From SAR86 cluster bacterium (GTDB taxonomy: Bacteria > Pseudomonadota > Gammaproteobacteria > Pseudomonadales > Azotimanducaceae): a stretch of 5,968 nt of DNA. This document shows positions 5,306-5,968 of this stretch, piece after piece. Numbering within the stretch: the first letter of the stretch is position 1; each line of letters begins with the position of its first letter. The position numbers were made by a program, and so were the translations under genes. The stretch is taken from contig JABMOJ010000225.1 of the NCBI GenBank assembly GCA_013204195.1, forward strand, positions 1 through 5,968, written 5' to 3'. Below the pieces are notes generated by a model. That model ran no database searches, was not told the DNA's origin, and saw nothing but the letters and a program-made list of their open reading frames with translations.

Positions 5306-5476
5306 ATGAGTCAAAAAGACGATATGAAAGCCAATGCAGTAGAGTTACAGAAGGGGTTGAAAAAACTCGGTGAGAATCGGGTTGTGGCCTTGTCTGTGCA
5401 CAAGTCGAAGGAATTGATTGCCGAACTGGAGGTTACCGTCGCCAAGCTCGTGCAGCAGATCGACGGTTTGAGCTAG
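5306..5476 (+). CDS. Small helical protein, 56 residues, unrecognised
   Basis: The frame encodes 56 residues beginning MSQKDDMKANAVELQKGL and ending KLVQQIDGLS. The ATG has GGAG (5296-5299) about six bases upstream, a good Shine-Dalgarno site. The protein is charged and soluble, with two likely amphipathic helices (about 8-21 and 33-55). In the second, L37, L41, L48, I52 and L55 are spaced like a short coiled coil, so oligomerisation or partner binding is plausible. No cysteine, signal peptide or membrane span is present. It has its own -10 candidate and is followed 85 bp later by an intrinsic terminator, which supports a real monocistronic gene separate from the downstream dioxygenase. I cannot assign a family. 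Confidence 0.75.
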   Translation: MSQKDDMKANAVELQKGLKKLGENRVVALSVHKSKELIAELEVTVAKLVQQIDGLS

Positions 5477-5560
5477 CGCTGCAATGAGCGCGCTTGAATA
5501 AAGCGACACTGAGAACGCTTAGTGCTTGCGGTTAATGATTGATAGGGATCAGAAGTGGTG

Positions 5561-5587
5561 CCTAAGACACGAGTCTTGGGTGTTTTT
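5561..5587 (+). terminator. Intrinsic terminator after the small-protein gene
   Basis: Stem CCTAAGAC (5561-5568) / GTCTTGGG (5573-5580), eight pairs with one U-G, closes an ACGA tetraloop and is followed by TGTTTTT (5581-5587). It ends 27 bp before the dioxygenase start, so that gene probably has its own promoter or depends on readthrough. Confidence 0.75.
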
Positions 5588-5614
5588 GCGGGAACATAGT
5601 GGAGATATTGAGCG

Positions 5615-5968
5615 ATGCTGGAACTGACACCTGTTGCCGGTGCCTTGGGCGCCGAGGTTAAGGGAATTGATTTGTGCGGGCCGCTGGATCAAAGCCACTA
5701 TAATGCGCTGAACGAGGCCCTGCAGACCTATGAGGTGTTGTTCTTTCGCGATCAGGCCATGTCACCGGCCCAGCATGTGGCTCTGGCTAACCTGTTTGGC
5801 TCCCCTCAGCTCCATCAAGCCTATCCGCACGTGGATGGCTATCCGCAGCTGACGATCCTCGAGAACGACGAGGCCCATCCTTCAAAGATTGAGAAGTGGC
5901 ACACGGACATGACATTCCGCGCCAAGCCGCCGCTGGGTTCGATTTTACATGGTGTTGTTATTCCTGCT
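5615..5968 (+). CDS. TauD/TfdA-family dioxygenase, N-terminal part
   Basis: The first 118 residues of a 2-oxoglutarate and Fe(II)-dependent dioxygenase; the family is usually about 280 residues, so over half lies outside the window. It opens LELTPVAGALGAEVKGIDLCGPL (2-24), then YEVLFFRDQAMSPAQHVALANLFG (39-62) and HQAYPHVDGYPQLTILEND (67-85), all close to taurine dioxygenase TauD. KWHTDMTFRAKPPLGSIL (94-111) holds the HxD iron ligands H96 and D98. The distal histidine and the arginine that binds 2-oxoglutarate are not visible here. Family members hydroxylate taurine, alkyl sulfates, 2,4-D and other substrates, and the substrate is not decided by these residues. The ATG has GGAG ten bases upstream, a rather long spacing. 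Directly upstream is an intrinsic terminator, separating it from the small-protein gene. Confidence 0.9.
   Translation, partial: MLELTPVAGALGAEVKGIDLCGPLDQSHYNALNEALQTYEVLFFRDQAMSPAQHVALANLFGSPQLHQAYPHVDGYPQLTILENDEAHPSKIEKWHTDMTFRAKPPLGSILHGVVIPA

Overview
The window looks like chromosomal DNA from a gammaproteobacterium with roughly balanced base composition. The main evidence is a full-length MetR-type regulator with the family's IECHSC-QWL segment and a textbook MetR operator just upstream. Genes are compact with Shine-Dalgarno sites of varying strength. The exact lineage cannot be read from the sequence. I see no tRNA, rRNA, insertion sequence, phage gene or CRISPR array.

Left part (1-1849), all minus strand: the start of a GT4-type glycosyltransferase (its 3' end lies outside the window), then about 435 bases without a gene that hold short 14-bp repeats and a three-copy tandem array of 84-87 bp units packed with hairpins, then a complete HD-domain phosphohydrolase whose stop codon abuts the array.

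Centre (1850-3290): a 204-bp divergent spacer separates the HD gene from plus-strand metR, with a perfect TGAA-N5-TTCA box 30 bp before metR. Behind metR is a 300-bp stretch with no convincing gene. On the minus strand it reads as a small-RNA gene of about 220 nt: a sigma70-like promoter (TTTACA-17-TAAATT), several hairpins, a three-way-junction-like domain, a 13-nt segment fully complementary to the 3' end of 16S rRNA, and a GC-rich hairpin followed by a T tract. This is the most interesting unexplained structure here.

Right-centre (3291-5098), minus strand: a probable gene group running hypothetical protein, two-module VOC/glyoxalase-fold protein, then a PNPOx-fold flavoprotein. A cluster of four 15-bp repeats lies between the last two.

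Right end (5200-5968), plus strand: an unrecognised 56-residue helical protein with its own promoter candidate and terminator, then the N-terminal part of a TauD/TfdA-family 2-oxoglutarate dioxygenase that runs off the window. No pathway ties all these genes together. The clear regulatory link is MetR (methionine biosynthesis control) with its own upstream box.
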